A DNA stretch of 64,000 nucleotides from Gymnorhina tibicen (taxonomy: Eukaryota > Chordata > Aves > Passeriformes > Artamidae): assembly GCA_013399875.1 (NCBI GenBank), contig VXAZ01000447.1, positions 705,665 through 769,664 on the forward strand, read 5' to 3'. A program made the translations under genes and the position numbers. Shown piece by piece: positions 37,401 through 49,726 of the stretch; position 1 is the stretch's first letter, and every line of letters begins with the position of its first letter. Under the pieces are notes generated by a model, which saw only the letters and a list, made by a program, of their open reading frames with translations, did no database searches and was not told the origin of the DNA.

Positions 37401-38084
37401 CCTGGAAGCCAGTTGCCTGGTCTTACAGTTGCAAAAGAGTACTGCATGGAATGGAAAAAAGTTATTTCCAGGGAGGAAGCATAATTTTCAGCCAAAAAAC
37501 TCCACATGAGCCACCTCCCTCCATTAGCCCTGTGGAGAGTTCTGAATTCCTCCTGGAAACTCTGACCTCGGCAGAGGCACAAAAGGTCTCCACTACTCCC
37601 TGAGCACTCCCTTCTCTCTGAATCACTGCCCATCTCTAGGGAATGCACTGCTCTGGTGGGACCCTTCCCTTCTGCCCCATCCCTCTCATAAAAAACCACT
37701 CTGCACAGACTCACATTTCTGCAAATGACAGTGTGCGCAGCTAAAAGCTGGGATGCACACGGTTACAAACAATGGCGTATCGCAGATCAGAACAGATTAC
37801 AGAGCCGGGGCAAACCTACGAGCTGGCAAGGAAGGCAACTGAAACCGACTGAACACTAACGGATTTTGGGAAACTGCGACTCCTTCCCCATCCTGCATCC
37901 TTTCATCCCTAGGATGAAACAGGGAAGTTTGAGGACCAGGCAATGGCGTTCATTCCCTCTAGGCTAGGTAGGATTTCTCTCCTCCAAGCCTACTCTCCGT
38001 GGCAGCCCGAAGCACAGGCCAGGCAGACCGCCCCGCTCCCGCTGCCCTCGCCCAGCCCGGGCCGGGCTCCGGCCCCGCTCTCAC

Positions 38085-38250
38085 CGCAGGCGATTAACGC
38101 GGCGGGCCCGCTCGTGTCATTGTCTCTCACATCGCGGCGGACGGGACAGACAGCGCGGGTTTTCCATTAGAGGAACGCTGACCGATGCAAAGCGAGACAT
38201 ATTTGCCGCGGGGCGAATCAGTAATGAACGCTGCTCACGCACCTTACTGG
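38085..38250 (-). other. SLC39A13: Candidate noncoding first exon of SLC39A13
   Basis: The minus-strand donor at 38084-38083 (GTGAGA) would splice to the acceptor at 33047. The right-hand (5') edge is a guess within the CpG island. Support is the donor, the island and the need for an upstream exon; there is no transcript evidence. Confidence 0.35.
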
Positions 38251-38724
38251 AGCAGCACATTAGTTGCCGCCCGGGGTCCCTGTGCCACTGTGGCCGNACT
38301 GTGGCCGCGCAGACCCGGCCCCGCCGCTCCGCGCGTTCCGCGGGACAGCCCCTGCGCCGAGACCTTCTCGCGGCATCGTCTGCCGGAGGAGGGACTTCCA
38401 AAACTTTCTCAGCTGCGTCCCGCGGGGACCGAGCTCGCAGCCCCGGGCACGCCCGCAGCGGCAGCCGCACGGCGCCGCTCCCGCTGCGAGCTGCGGTAAA
38501 GGCGGGCTGCAAGGGGGGACGCGGCCCCGGGGAGCCCAGGGGCAGCCGGGGCCCCGGAGCGGGCGGCACGCAGCCCACGGTCCCGCCGGGCCGGGACACG
38601 GCTGCCGGCAGCAGCGGCCCCGCCAGGCGCTCCCCGCCACGTCTTTCCCAAAGTTGTCCCTCGCTCGGCCGGGCCAGGCCCCTCCAGAGCCGGACTCGGC
38701 TCCGCTGCGTGCAGCGCTTCCCGC

Positions 38725-38796
38725 NNNNNNNNNNNNNNNNNNNNNNNNNNNNNNNNNNNNNNNNNNNNNNNNNNNNNNNNNNNNNNNNNNNNNNNN
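38725..38796. other. Assembly gap of 72 N
   Basis: Unknown bases within the CpG island upstream of SLC39A13. Confidence 0.99.
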
Positions 38797-39079
38797 CCCC
38801 CGGCCGGCCACGTCGGTCCCGGCCTCCTCGGCTCCAGCGCCTCCGCCCCGCCGGGCACTCGCACTCGCCGCCGCCGCGCTGCGCTTCCGGCCGCCGCCGT
38901 CGTGTCCAGCCGGGCCGGCGGGGGGGGGGGGGGGGCGGCCCCCGGCCCGCCNCCCCACGGGCACGTCCGCACGGCGGAACAAAGTCCTGGGAAACAGCCC
39001 CTCGCGGCTCGTACGCGGTGCGGTGTCTGCACACATCCCCGGCGCGGGCTGCTGGGGCACAAACGCGCGTGCTGGGCAA

Positions 39080-41025
39080 GACCCGGACTTCTGGAACGTG
39101 CTTGCTGAGATTTTTTTGCTTTATTTTTTAATCTCCCTAAATGGATTATAAATTCTTTGGGCTACAGATATGTAGAGACAAGCACAGTGTGAGATCGGAT
39201 TTTGAGCAGAATTTCTGGAAGTTGTTAGAGCAGAAGAAAGTGTGGCTGAGGACTAAGCCTCGAAATGTTTTTGAAAGATACAATGACTTTTAAACAAACT
39301 TGCTTCCTCCTCACAGGTTCATTGCAACCTTCATAATAACTTGTGAAACCGCAGAGCTCCTTAAGTACTGGTGTCCTGTTAGTGGTGAAGGTTAGCTGCG
39401 GTTCTTGCAGAGATTTGCAGAAACTGTGTGCGCTTAGGAAACTAGGTCAGAAGAGAATAAAGATTTACCTTTATACAAGCCAAGCTAGGTTGGACATATA
39501 TTGTTTCCAATACAGACACTTTGCAGAATGTACTGATGTACCTTTAAGTTCAATCTCTTACCATTTTCCCTGAGACACAGAACTTGGTTCTCATTCCAGT
39601 TTTCGGAATGAATCTTATTTCCCAAGAAGGCAGTGCTGATGGTGCTTCTTGCTACGGTTTCACCCGAGTCTCATTACATCATACCAATGTCATGCCCTGA
39701 AGCAGGAGTTAGGAATTGACTCAGCCGCAGTCGCCTGCAATGGTTTAGCTGCTCTTTCTGCATTCATGTAACAGCAGCACAGTCCCACAGGCTACTGCGC
39801 TGCAAATGCAGTTAAGGATAAGTTGTATCTTTCTCACTTACAAGCAGCATGTTTATATAGGAAGCCGAACTCTGAAAGCAAATTTTTAAGAGAAAGTATT
39901 TTGCATTTTGTTCTCAAATTGTACAAGTTATGGTTCTTGTGTTCAACGGCTGCCTTCCTACTGCTTGAATAACTATCATCAGCCTTCCTGAGCCTTGCTC
40001 CAGTGACAGAGTTCCCTGTACCGATGGATCATAGCTGTGATTATCACAGTTACAACAGGCACTCCCTCAGGTAAACCAAACCACACCGAGAATTTCAACT
40101 ATTGCAATCCGTAGTGGTACCATGGTCTCAGTGAAATGAGTGGGAGTTTGCTTTTGACTCCAGTGATGCAGGAATTCACTCCAAGGCTCTCAGTTTTTAT
40201 GACACCCTGCTGTAAGTCAGCACAGGAAGAATTCTGGATTAAATGTTCGCTCAGTACCTCGTGTCATAAGGTGTCAGCTGCTGTGCATCAAATAGAGCTT
40301 TTACACAGCTGGTTGTTCTGTAGTGAATTTTCAGTGATAGTCTAGAGATCCATACCAAAAAATCAGGGATCTGGGACCTTCTTCTGCCTCCCCCAAGCTA
40401 CAAAATCACTTCAACATGATTTATCTGAAAATTACTTTTAGGTTTCTGTATTCTTTACTGAATTATTTCCTCAGCTGAGGGAAAAAAACCCAACAGATCA
40501 CTTTTACAAGTAAACCAGCAAAACCAGTCACTATATATTCAGGTCTCTTTGACTTGTAACTCATATTCTTGCCTCCCTAATGTCCTTACTTGAGTGTCTC
40601 CAATGCTTACCCTTATTTACAACCTTTGTAGTCTCTTGTATCATTCTCGCTGGAGCAGGACAATGGTGGAACTGAGGGAGCTTTCCAGAAGAGAATTAAA
40701 AACAAAAAAAGTAAACCCATTATAGTTCAGTGGCACCCATGGAAGCAGAGACATAGGGTACACCTCATGCAGAGCCCCCAAAGGCTGGTGTGTTGTGAAT
40801 CCAGAAAAGGCAAGAGATAGCAGTGGAGCACAGTACATACACTGGACAATTGATTTGGTTACTGAAAAATTAAGTCACTCAAAATTATTAGTCAATTAAT
40901 GACAAATGCAACATACATACTGATTTTGTTATTATTATTTTTTAAAGTCCCACTTTAATTGATAAAGGGGTATATTATTCGCTGGGTCACCCATATGAAA
41001 AATCCATTTACAGTATTCCGGCTGG
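39080..41025. other. Intergenic sequence upstream of SLC39A13
   Basis: About 1.9 kb of ordinary AT-richer sequence. No conserved exon, RNA gene or named repeat seen. Confidence 0.5.
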
Positions 41026-41049
41026 AAAANAAAAAAAAAAAAAAGAAGG

Positions 41050-41700
41050 AAGCCCGGAAAATCACTTTTTCTCAGTGTCCCGGCTGGTTGCTGAGGCGTG
41101 CGGGGGGTGCGGCCCCAGGCTCTAGGAGCATCCCCAGCACCGGGGCTGCAGTGGCGCGGGGGTCCCGCGCGGCGGCGCTGCCCGCCCGCCGAACGGCGCC
41201 GCCGGGAGCCGCGGGCCGGGCCGGAGCGTCCTCAGGGGGGAACGGGGAATCCCGCCCGCGGGGAAGCGGGTGTGGCCTGCCGGGTTAGAGCCCGTCTTTC
41301 GGACACGGGCAGCTACACCCGTGTAAGGCACCCGAACGCCGTGGGGAGCTCATGGCACCCGACTGGCGCCGCAGGTGGCAGCAGGGCGCGGGGCCGGCCC
41401 CTGGAGTGCCCCGCCGGGCGTGGGCAATGAGGCGGTACCGCTGGTGGCCTGTCCCCACCGACGCGACGTGTTGTGCTGGCAGACACAAACAGCCCGAGCC
41501 CAGGGATGGTGCCACACCTTCCCCCGGTCACTCCGACGCCATGGGACGCTTTCCTTTAGCCAGGCACAGCCTCGAGTGTCTCAGAAAGCCTGGCAAGCTT
41601 CTGCTCTGGCTGAAGGAGGGGGGCCCTGCAGAGGAGCCTGGCTCCCTTGCCACCGCAGGGGGGTGGTCTTCACTAGAAAGACGTTTCGACAGCTGAATTT
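41050..41700. promoter_or_regulatory. Orphan CpG island
   Basis: A sharp switch from AT-rich DNA to GC/CpG-rich DNA occurs just after an A-rich run containing a single N (41030). No recognised gene starts here. The 114-codon plus-strand frames in it are not similar to any protein I know and are expected by chance in GC-rich DNA. It could be an alternative promoter, a promoter of an unseen plus-strand gene, or a mis-joined piece. Confidence 0.5.
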
Positions 41701-42044
41701 CCACCACAAAACTTGCTAATAAAGGGGTCAGAGTGGCTTAGTAAATTCATGCTTCCTCGCACCTAATAGTGCTCTCCATACTCTATCCCCAGGACCTTCT
41801 AAAACTTACTTTTTCTTGTCGTACAGTAAGAAGCTCACTTTTGTAAAAGGGTGGGGCATGAGCAGTGCCCTGAAACTGCAGTTACCACAGAGAGAAGGTA
41901 CCAGAGCCCTGGCAAAATCTCTGGAGAGGTCACATCAAAGCATCTCTGGAGGGCCCACGTGTGTAAGACTTGATGTGAAGCACTGACAGAGGGCATGGGC
42001 AAGCTGAGAAACAGGAGCAGACCATGAATGTGGACAGGGCAGAA

Positions 42045-42245
42045 AGATTTTTAATCTTCCCAGTAAAGGTGGTCAGGCACTGGAAGAGATGTCCAAAGTT
42101 TCTGTGGTATCTCTTGGAGATTTTCAGCAGTTCAGCTGACCTCGACCTTGAGCAACTTGGTCTCCTTGTGAAGCTTTGAGCAGGAGACTGGACAAAATGA
42201 CCTCCCAGAGGTCCTTGTCAACCTAATGTTTTCGATGATCCTCTG
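42045..42245 (+). repeat. CR1 LINE 3' fragment, plus orientation
   Basis: Reads in the forward CR1 direction: 'aaggtggtcaggcactggaa' then a diverged 'gcccagagaagttgtgg' equivalent, 'gaccttgagcaacttggtc', 'gcaggagactggacaaaatg', 'acctcccagaggtccttgtc' and 'aacctaatgttttcgatgat', ending near 'tctgattc'. This is the classic tail of bird CR1 ending in a (ATTCTATGATTC)-like tip. Confidence 0.85.
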
Positions 42246-42249
42246 ATTC

Positions 42250-44600
42250 AGGAAAAAACAGTATCAAGGGGTAAGTGAATCAGAGGGAGCCCTCAAAGTA
42301 TGTGAAAGGAGCTGTTAGGCCCCAGCAGAGGCATTTTTGCCCACTGTTTGGTGGGGGACAAATGCAGTAACACTGTTGCCTGGAAGTCCTGCTCTGACTC
42401 ATCCCAGGAGACATTTCTGCAAGGCACAGCAGAAAGGAGAAGTGACTGCTGAGCCCTGAAGAGGGGGGGTGGGGAGGGGAGCTGGCCCCATGGAAGCTCA
42501 GAACAGGGAATTTTAGTCTTACTCATCATATTATTTTTGTATTTGGGTTTTCAGATGTAAAGCTCAGTATTCCTGTCAGCATATTAACTCTGTGTGCACC
42601 TCAAGTTTGCCCGCTAGCCCCAGTGTCCTCCACGCACAGACACACAACTTGTAGCTGGGAGCTCAGTCTGACTAGCACTTTACTAGTGTTTGTAAGGAAT
42701 AATTGAACTGCCTGGTCAGTGCTGTTTAATTTTGGCAGAATTCAGTGTCATTCTGGAGAAAGACAAAAAAGATGGGCTGGTCTGGGAAAGATAAAGCCAG
42801 AGAGCAGGTTAGGGCAGAGGAGTGAAATGTGGCAGATGAGTAAAATGCGGCAGATGAACAATAGAGGATTTACAAAAGTTAGAATGGAGGTACATGCTGA
42901 TTTACCTCATCTTAACAAATGTAAGCAAGAAATGGAAAGGAAATCTATGCGATCATGGAAAACAAATAGTGCTGGAAGGTCTAGCAGAATCCAAGCCTCC
43001 AGCAGAAGACCAGCATGTGTTTGTTCTTTGCTGGAGTTTCAGACTTTAATAGTGAGGTCATGATACTACCCTACCAAGCTGGGTTTGTGTTTGATACACA
43101 ATCGTCTTTGTTTTAGACCTAAATGTAGTTAATGCTGGGTTCTGACCATGAAAGAAGGTTTCTGTATGTTTTTCAGTGGTCAGTAATGAAAAACCTGATT
43201 TCTATAACCTAGCACAGCTTCATGTCTCCAGGGGCCAACTCTGGTTCCTGCCCTTCAGCTGGCAGAGGACAGGCTGCAGTTCTGCATGCATGTTTCAATA
43301 TCAGTGCTGCAGGCATACACATGCTTCATAAGCAACATTCACACTTCCGTTCTCTGCACAGAGAGAGATCTGCATCCCTCCCAAGTGAGGGCCATATTCT
43401 GACTGCTGGTGCCAAGATTCACACTCTCAGCTACTGCAGCTAGTGAAACCTATGCTGTCACTCACCTTGATTACTGCAGGCTTCACACTGTACAGAGCTA
43501 CCTACCCTGTAAGTGGAGGAGCCATCACTTGGCAGAGTTGTAAGGGTAGTAGTTGTAAGGCATGGTGTGAAGAGAAGGTTTAAATATCAGGCCTCTGTAA
43601 TGAAGGGGTTGATGGAGTGCAAAAGGCTCTCCAAAGCTACTACTGTGGTTCAGAACAATGCCTACATCAAGCCAGCAGAGACAGAATTAAATTTTCCAGC
43701 TTCCTAAATTCAGGAGGACCCATTATTAGCACTGACCACTCAAATTTTAACTGCAGTTATTGCAGCCTAGTCCAGTTTTCTTCTAATGAGGAAGTCACAG
43801 CAGTGTAGAGGTCAGTGGTTTACAGTCTCCTTCCAGACTCTTGATGAATCTATGCCATCTCCATTTGGGTGAAACACAGAACTACTCAGTAGGTTGGTAC
43901 GAATAGCTCTGTAAAAAGACCAAGGAGGACATCTCCTGCTGTGTCTCAGTCTGACATCCTGCATTATAAAATAAGTTCTTGTAGACGGAAGAAAACTATG
44001 AGATCAGGGTTTTTCCATTTCTGTTTGTCTACGGTGACAGAAGCTGTATAAAGCTGGCACTAAAAAAAGTGCAATTGATAGCTAAGTTCATCTGAGGTAC
44101 TCAAAGTAGGTGGGGGAAGCCCTTTTTTTTCTTTTCTAGTTGACAAAGAAGCCCAAGACTGGAGCAATAGTGGGAGTGTCACAGGCAAGACTGAAACTTA
44201 GTGGCAGACATTATGGAGGAGGATTCAGAGGAAGAATAGCAAAGGGAATTGTCACTGAATCACAACTAACATTCAGAAGAACATGTTACCAGTAATCTGA
44301 GGAAACTTGATGTTTTGGTTAAACAGAACAATTCACACGCAACATCAAGATGAGCAATCCAGTCCACAGCAATGGTTTCCTGGTGCTATGATCAAGGATA
44401 GAAATGTGCAAGCATAAGTAAATTTAGCAGAGACATCAAGAGGACTAGTAGAAGAAGGAAACAAGCAGCTTGGGGCAAAAAAGAGTAGACTCCAACTCAA
44501 AGTAAGCCTTAGGAGGAGAAAATTGGGATGCAGCCATAGCATCTCAAGGATAAGGTCTGTAAAACTGATCTTAGATGGATATGATGCCTAGGAGTGGCTA
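42250..44600. other. Intergenic sequence
   Basis: About 2.35 kb without a recognisable gene or named repeat. Confidence 0.45.
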
Positions 44601-44602
44601 CC

Positions 44603-45080
44603 TGAAAACAGAGGCTAGACAAGATTAAGAGAATAAAAGCGGGTATTTATTGAGGGCCTTCAGTAGGAACACCTTGGGAGTCAAAAAGCCTCCGAGGGGC
44701 TACACCCAAGATGGACTCTGGGTCATGGGTTTTTCACACTTTTATAAGTTTGGTCCATTTGCATATCAGGGTTAATTCTGCAATTACAATTTCAGGTAAT
44801 TATGGAATTACCCCAAGTTTGTTCCCCCTCCCCAGAGGCTTAGTTTACCTATTTCGGGGCCTGGGACAACAAGGTGTCCTTGGGCCCATGCCCAGAGAGG
44901 GTTTGTTATGTCTAACATAACATAGCTAAGAAGCTATGTGAAGTTTTAGAGTTACACACTAAACCAGTACAGGGTCTGAAAATATAAAAACTAAATCCTA
45001 AGGCATAAGATACAATAGTGATAAAGATACATGAGAAAAGTTATGAGACACAGTACTGCCAAATCCCTTTTCACCCCACA
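44603..45080 (-). mobile_element. Solo LTR of an avian endogenous retrovirus, minus orientation
   Basis: On the minus strand the element runs TGTGGGGTGAAAAGGG ... CTGTTTTCA, about 478 bases with the usual TG...CA ends. In the same orientation it carries an octamer ATGCAAAT (plus 44757-44764), a TATA box TATAAAA (plus 44740-44746) and an AATAAA signal (plus 44646-44651), in the order U3-R-U5. No internal retroviral gene flanks it, so it is a solo LTR. The 5-base flanks (ctacc and acttt) do not match, so either a boundary is slightly off or the duplication has decayed. The sequence looks like ERVL-type LTRs common in songbirds, from memory. Confidence 0.75.
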
Positions 45081-48000
45081 ACTTTGTACTAGGTGTTTTG
45101 TATTTTATCTTTTGTTTTGTGTTCTCAGAAGCCAAACCCCTTGGCATACCGAGAGGTCCTGTGGAATCTCAGTCTCTCTTTGCTTCAGAAGTTTTTATTA
45201 GGCAGCTTGAAAAGTTTGGAAACATGAAACTGACAAAATTGAAAAAACTGAACACAAAAATAAGAACCCCAAATTAATATTTCAAGGATCTAAAAATGTT
45301 TTAACTAGCCATGACATTTTTAGGTTCATCCCATATTTCTGAGCATCACAAATTTTGCACTATCAGAAATGGGCTATGCTCTGAACACAGTGCATTTTTT
45401 CCCAGCTCAGGCATTTACTTACACCGTGGAAATGCATCTGCTGGTTGGCAGAGCCAGTGGCCCCACAAAGATCACAGATCCTGAGTTTGAAAGCTTATCT
45501 ACCACCCTCATTTCTTGCTATGGCCACAGACCTCTTCTCAGCAGTCTGGGGCTTTGCTCCCCTAATGCTGGGCTTGTCCTACACAGCTGCCCACCCCTGA
45601 TAACACAGCTGAGGAGCCCAGAGGAAGTTGTACAAGATGCTTTTGTCAACACTCCTTCCCACATAGACCATCTCCCGTCTCCTTTGTTACTGTAAATTGA
45701 CATCAGAGCTGCTGAATCATGAGAGGGGAGTCACAAAAATATTATTTATGTTGTAGAAACAAGGCCCCCTCCCTCTCATTGTTTCCTGCCTCTGTCAAAA
45801 TGGAGTCACTGATTTTTGTCCTAGCTCCTCCTGCACTGGCACTTGAGGTGAGGCATTCTGAGTTCTCCTCCTTTGGGCTGGGATAAAATCCATGTACAGA
45901 CACAACCAAGATTTGATTCTGGCCTGTGAAAAGACAGCCTTGCTAAGCAGACACTGTCTGGACAGCTCACCATGAAAAGCCATTTGGAACCAGTTTCTAA
46001 GAGATTTGCCTACAAGGTCAGAGCCCCAAGGGAGTTTTTCAAATGAAACACTGTGCATTTGAAAAGCTGACCTCCCACACAGAGGACTTATTTGCACTAC
46101 AAAAATATTTTGTTAGGGTGCTTAGTTGCAACGGGCTTTATTCACAAGCCTGTAGATGGAGCTGAACTATGGTTTGCCTTTTCAGCACCGTAACGGAGTT
46201 CCCAGCAAACCACGGTGCTGAGGAGAGAAAACAGGGCTGTGTCTGGAAAGAGGTGCATGGAACAGGATGACTTGGTAGCATTAGACAACACAGCAAGACA
46301 CAAGAAGGACGTTAAAAAAGGACAAGAAAGGGGCAGGAGGAGACACTGATGACCAGAGACAAGAAGTTACCAAAACATTAAAAATACACAGGGAACCTGA
46401 GTAAGTTATGTCAAAGGGAAAGTCTGAGAGGCCTGGCAAAACACAAGGAAAGAAAGAGATCCTTAGCAAGCCATCCAAAAACTTCACGATGACCAAAATT
46501 TCCTGTGTATAAAATCATAAGCATTTGTAAGTTTTATGTGCAGATAAATACTTTTGAAAGCCGTATTTTCATAGCCCAGTGAGATTTAACTTTCCTGCTT
46601 TAAACTAATACATAGGCTCCACATAGATTTGCCAAGGTATTCAAGGGAAACTTCCAGACTTTTGCTGTGTAAAAAATGCACCAGGATAAAATACCTGTTG
46701 ATCTCTTGCAGAAATTCAATTTAAAACTACAACATCGGTTAGAAAAATGTAGGAAATTTCACAAATTAACTAATTGAACTCACAAATGAAAATAAAGTTG
46801 TAATTTCTTTCACCAGAATCCTGTTCCTCTGCTGTTCTCTTCCAAATTCTTATTTTCCAACCAACTAAAAAACAGGCAAAGTTGTACTCTAAAAGAAAAT
46901 ATGGAAAACCAATAAAAATTTCAGTTCTTCATTTACTGAGTCTTCCCCACTATGACTCACCCTAAGATTATCAAAATGCATAATGAATTCAAAATAACAA
47001 ACTACTCTGGAATTATGACATAATGTAGCCAACACAAATCATTGACTTTTAAGGCATTACAAAATTGTTATTGTTGCTATTATTATTGTAGCAGTAGGTG
47101 AGAACAACATTTGGCTGAAATTATATCTGTGCAAGAAAAAATCTTGTAACCTAGTTGGAAATCAAATGCAAAAAGTGAATGACTGAACCTATAGAAGAAA
47201 TTATTGGAGAGAAAAGAAGATAAATTTTAAAAAATATGCTAGTGACTTACATTAACTGTGTGACTTAGGTCATGTGAAGAATTTCTTGTTTAAAAACAAA
47301 TGAAGTCATTGTTCTTGCTCAATTCAGCTGCCATTGTTTGGCTTATAACACACCAAAACAGGACAAAATTAAAAATACTTGCATAGTCATTGCTAAGTGT
47401 CTAGTTAAAAACAGACCATAAAACTCTGCATAAACTTCCCTATCATGTGCTTTATGTATTTCATTGTTTCAAACATATCCATCCCAATTCTATTGAGAAA
47501 ACATCCTGTTGTACCACTGTTATACAAATGTTTATAAATTGATGTGAGCTGAAATGTCACTGGCCGTTGAACTACAATCCCTTTGCAGTCATTAGTCTAT
47601 GCTAAGTAAAGTTGACATCACTTTTGCCACTGCATTTCCATTAAATACAGGGCAGATTCAAGACCAAGTAGGTTATTTATGCTCCATAACTGATAAAGGG
47701 TGAAAGGGTGAGTGACAGCAAGGACAGAGGGAGGAAGTCCTTCACTGGACTTTTTTTTTCCCTCCTGGATTTGCATGGATTTTAATATCTGTAGCACAGT
47801 TTCAGCTGAGTTTTCATTGTGGTAATACAATTTAGTGCTGGTATTGCTGCATTTTTTTTAAATTAACAGATCTCAAAACACTTTATTCTTCTTTAGACAC
47901 AGTGTTTTACTTCAAACAAGGCACTAAACGTGTGTGCCATGACCAAGAGGGAAAATAAAGGCATAGAGGATGCAAGTGGCCAGCTAGTGAGTCAAGGAGT

Positions 48001-49600
48001 CAGAAAATTAACTCAATATCCTAGATTACAGGCCAGACCCTAAACAGTGGAGCATGTTCTCATGTGTCAGCATTTGCTATTCCATTTTCTTTCATGAGAT
48101 CTGCCTTTCCACGAATGTAATTCAGAGGTTACAGTTAGCTAAAGTGACATTTCTGCAAGTATTTGAAGACTGAAAGCACCAAAAGTCGTAGGAGAGGTGG
48201 CCAGGGCAAGAGCACACTGATGGCCACATCACCTGACTTTAATACAAAGACAGGTAAAGACAAAGGAAAATTGTAGGGGTTTGATGAGTGATATTGTTGG
48301 AAGCAGCAGATTAGTCACCTTTCATATTGGGGAGGAGTTATTTATAGCTCTGTTTTCCACATGGTTTGCCGTGGGACTTTGACCGAAAACACATGGTTTC
48401 TATGTCTGGCAATATGGAGAAGATGACAGACTGGGCTTAAGAGCCACAAGAGTCCTCAGACCTCTGATTTTGCCAGTGCAATTAGTTGTTTTCCAGCTGC
48501 AGCTCTTCAAAACACTTCCACTGTGTATCTTTGGTAGTTTATAACAGGGTAAAATAAAAAGTTTAAATTTGGATTGAATATTCTTCCCCTTGGAGTTGCC
48601 ATGAAATTTATCCAGTTATGCATGCAACATTTATTTTGGAGTTTTTCCTCAGAATTAATTTGAAATTGGTCATATTATGAGCAGGAAATCAGGATGGCCC
48701 AAGTACAGACTTGTCACAAAGTCTCTAAAATTTAAGCTTGTGTTTATCAACTGTTTAATACTCTCCATTCCTAAGGGACTGAGAGGATAAGCAGATGGTC
48801 TGCAAAGCAAAAGGGTAGTATTTGAGGCTTTATGGGAGATGTGCCTTTTGGCCAAGAGAGTGTACAGCCTTGCCTGCTATTTGTTTCCTCTAACAATTCA
48901 GACAAACATCCATCACTCAATAAACTGGCTGCAAAACAGCTGTTCCTAGACATCGTATGCCCCTCCTAGGATGGGCTTTGTCATGCAATTGAAACTGCTG
49001 TAGAACAACATAGGAACAGGCATTACCTGGATAACACTCAGCAAAATGGGAGCTCGACAGGTCATTCAAATACAAACGATAGGCCTGTTTCTGTTGCAGG
49101 ATGGATGCAAGTTCAAATTAGGAAAGGTGAGGCAGAGACTGATATCTGAAAAGGCCTTTTGCCTCAGAGACTATTTAAGAAGCACAAAATCTTAAAGCCA
49201 CCCACGGCTGTCATGAAGGAGCTGCTTTTTCAAAGTCTGCTAAAAGGGGGCTGGCCCTGCTAACAGACAAGGAGATGGTCTCAATGCACTAATGGTTCTT
49301 TCCATCCAAATTTCCTGTGTGTGTCACAGCTGCTGATCTGTGCAGCTGTCTCTGGTGGTTTGGGTTTTTTTTTTTGCCTACCCCATCTCATGTTTATAGA
49401 CAATTTATCATTTTATGCTGTATATCAGGGAAATGAAGAGTAAGAAATACGATTCTGATTTCAGCAACATATTGATCATGAAACCCTCAACTGCCAAGTA
49501 TCTGTCCTGTTTGTTAGTGATTAAATAATAAATACCAACACATTCTTACTCAGACAAAACTTTACCCACGGGCTTTAGATTTTCGCTTGTTTTCTCTTTG
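45081..49600. other. Intergenic sequence
   Basis: About 4.5 kb, AT-rich. No conserved gene, RNA or named repeat recognised. Confidence 0.45.
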
Positions 49601-49608
49601 CTCTCCAG

Positions 49609-49726
49609 GCGTATACAGTCAGGGATTTATCCTCTGCCAAAGGCTTTAGAAGATCCCATTCTGGTGAACTCCAATAAGCACCTCTCTTCCCCCTACAGAG
49701 AGGAGTTACAGAGAATGCATGAAAGA
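49609..49726 (+). CDS. Exon-like open segment, unrecognised; weak FAM107/DUF1151 resemblance
   Basis: A pyrimidine-rich acceptor (tttgctctccag) precedes a 118-base open segment that includes SGIYPLPKALEDP and, later, SSPYREELQRMHER, ending at a plausible donor (AGA|GTAAAA). The spacing of P..(I/V)...S...H......RE.L recalls the FAM107 (DUF1151) core, but identity is low and no partner exon was found. It may equally be chance. No start codon or flanking exons can be joined with confidence. Confidence 0.15.

Larger units (their letters stand above)
33047..37980 (-). other. SLC39A13: 5' UTR intron of SLC39A13 (probable)
   Basis: About 5 kb between the start exon and the upstream CpG island. It contains old CR1-like remnants near 33805-33850 and 34140-34450. 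The 154-codon plus-strand frame at 33240-33704 has no recognisable motif and is not called a gene. Confidence 0.55.
37980..39080. promoter_or_regulatory. SLC39A13: CpG island, probable SLC39A13 promoter
   Basis: Dense CpG and GC over about 1.1 kb, interrupted by a 72-N gap (38725-38796), single Ns at 38297 and 38952 and a 16-G run at 38920-38935. It lies directly upstream of SLC39A13 on the minus strand. A good minus-strand donor (GCG|GTGAGA, exon edge 38085) inside it could end a noncoding first exon. Long open frames here come from low stop-codon frequency in GC-rich DNA. Confidence 0.65.

Noticed and set aside
38117..39151. Several 200-320 codon frames on both strands in the SLC39A13 promoter island
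   Set aside because: Same reason: GC-rich DNA with a 72-N gap; overlapping frames on both strands cannot all be real and none shows a domain.
41098..41719. Overlapping 110-114 codon plus-strand frames in the orphan CpG island
   Set aside because: Mutually overlapping in different frames, no recognisable motif, expected in stop-poor GC-rich sequence.
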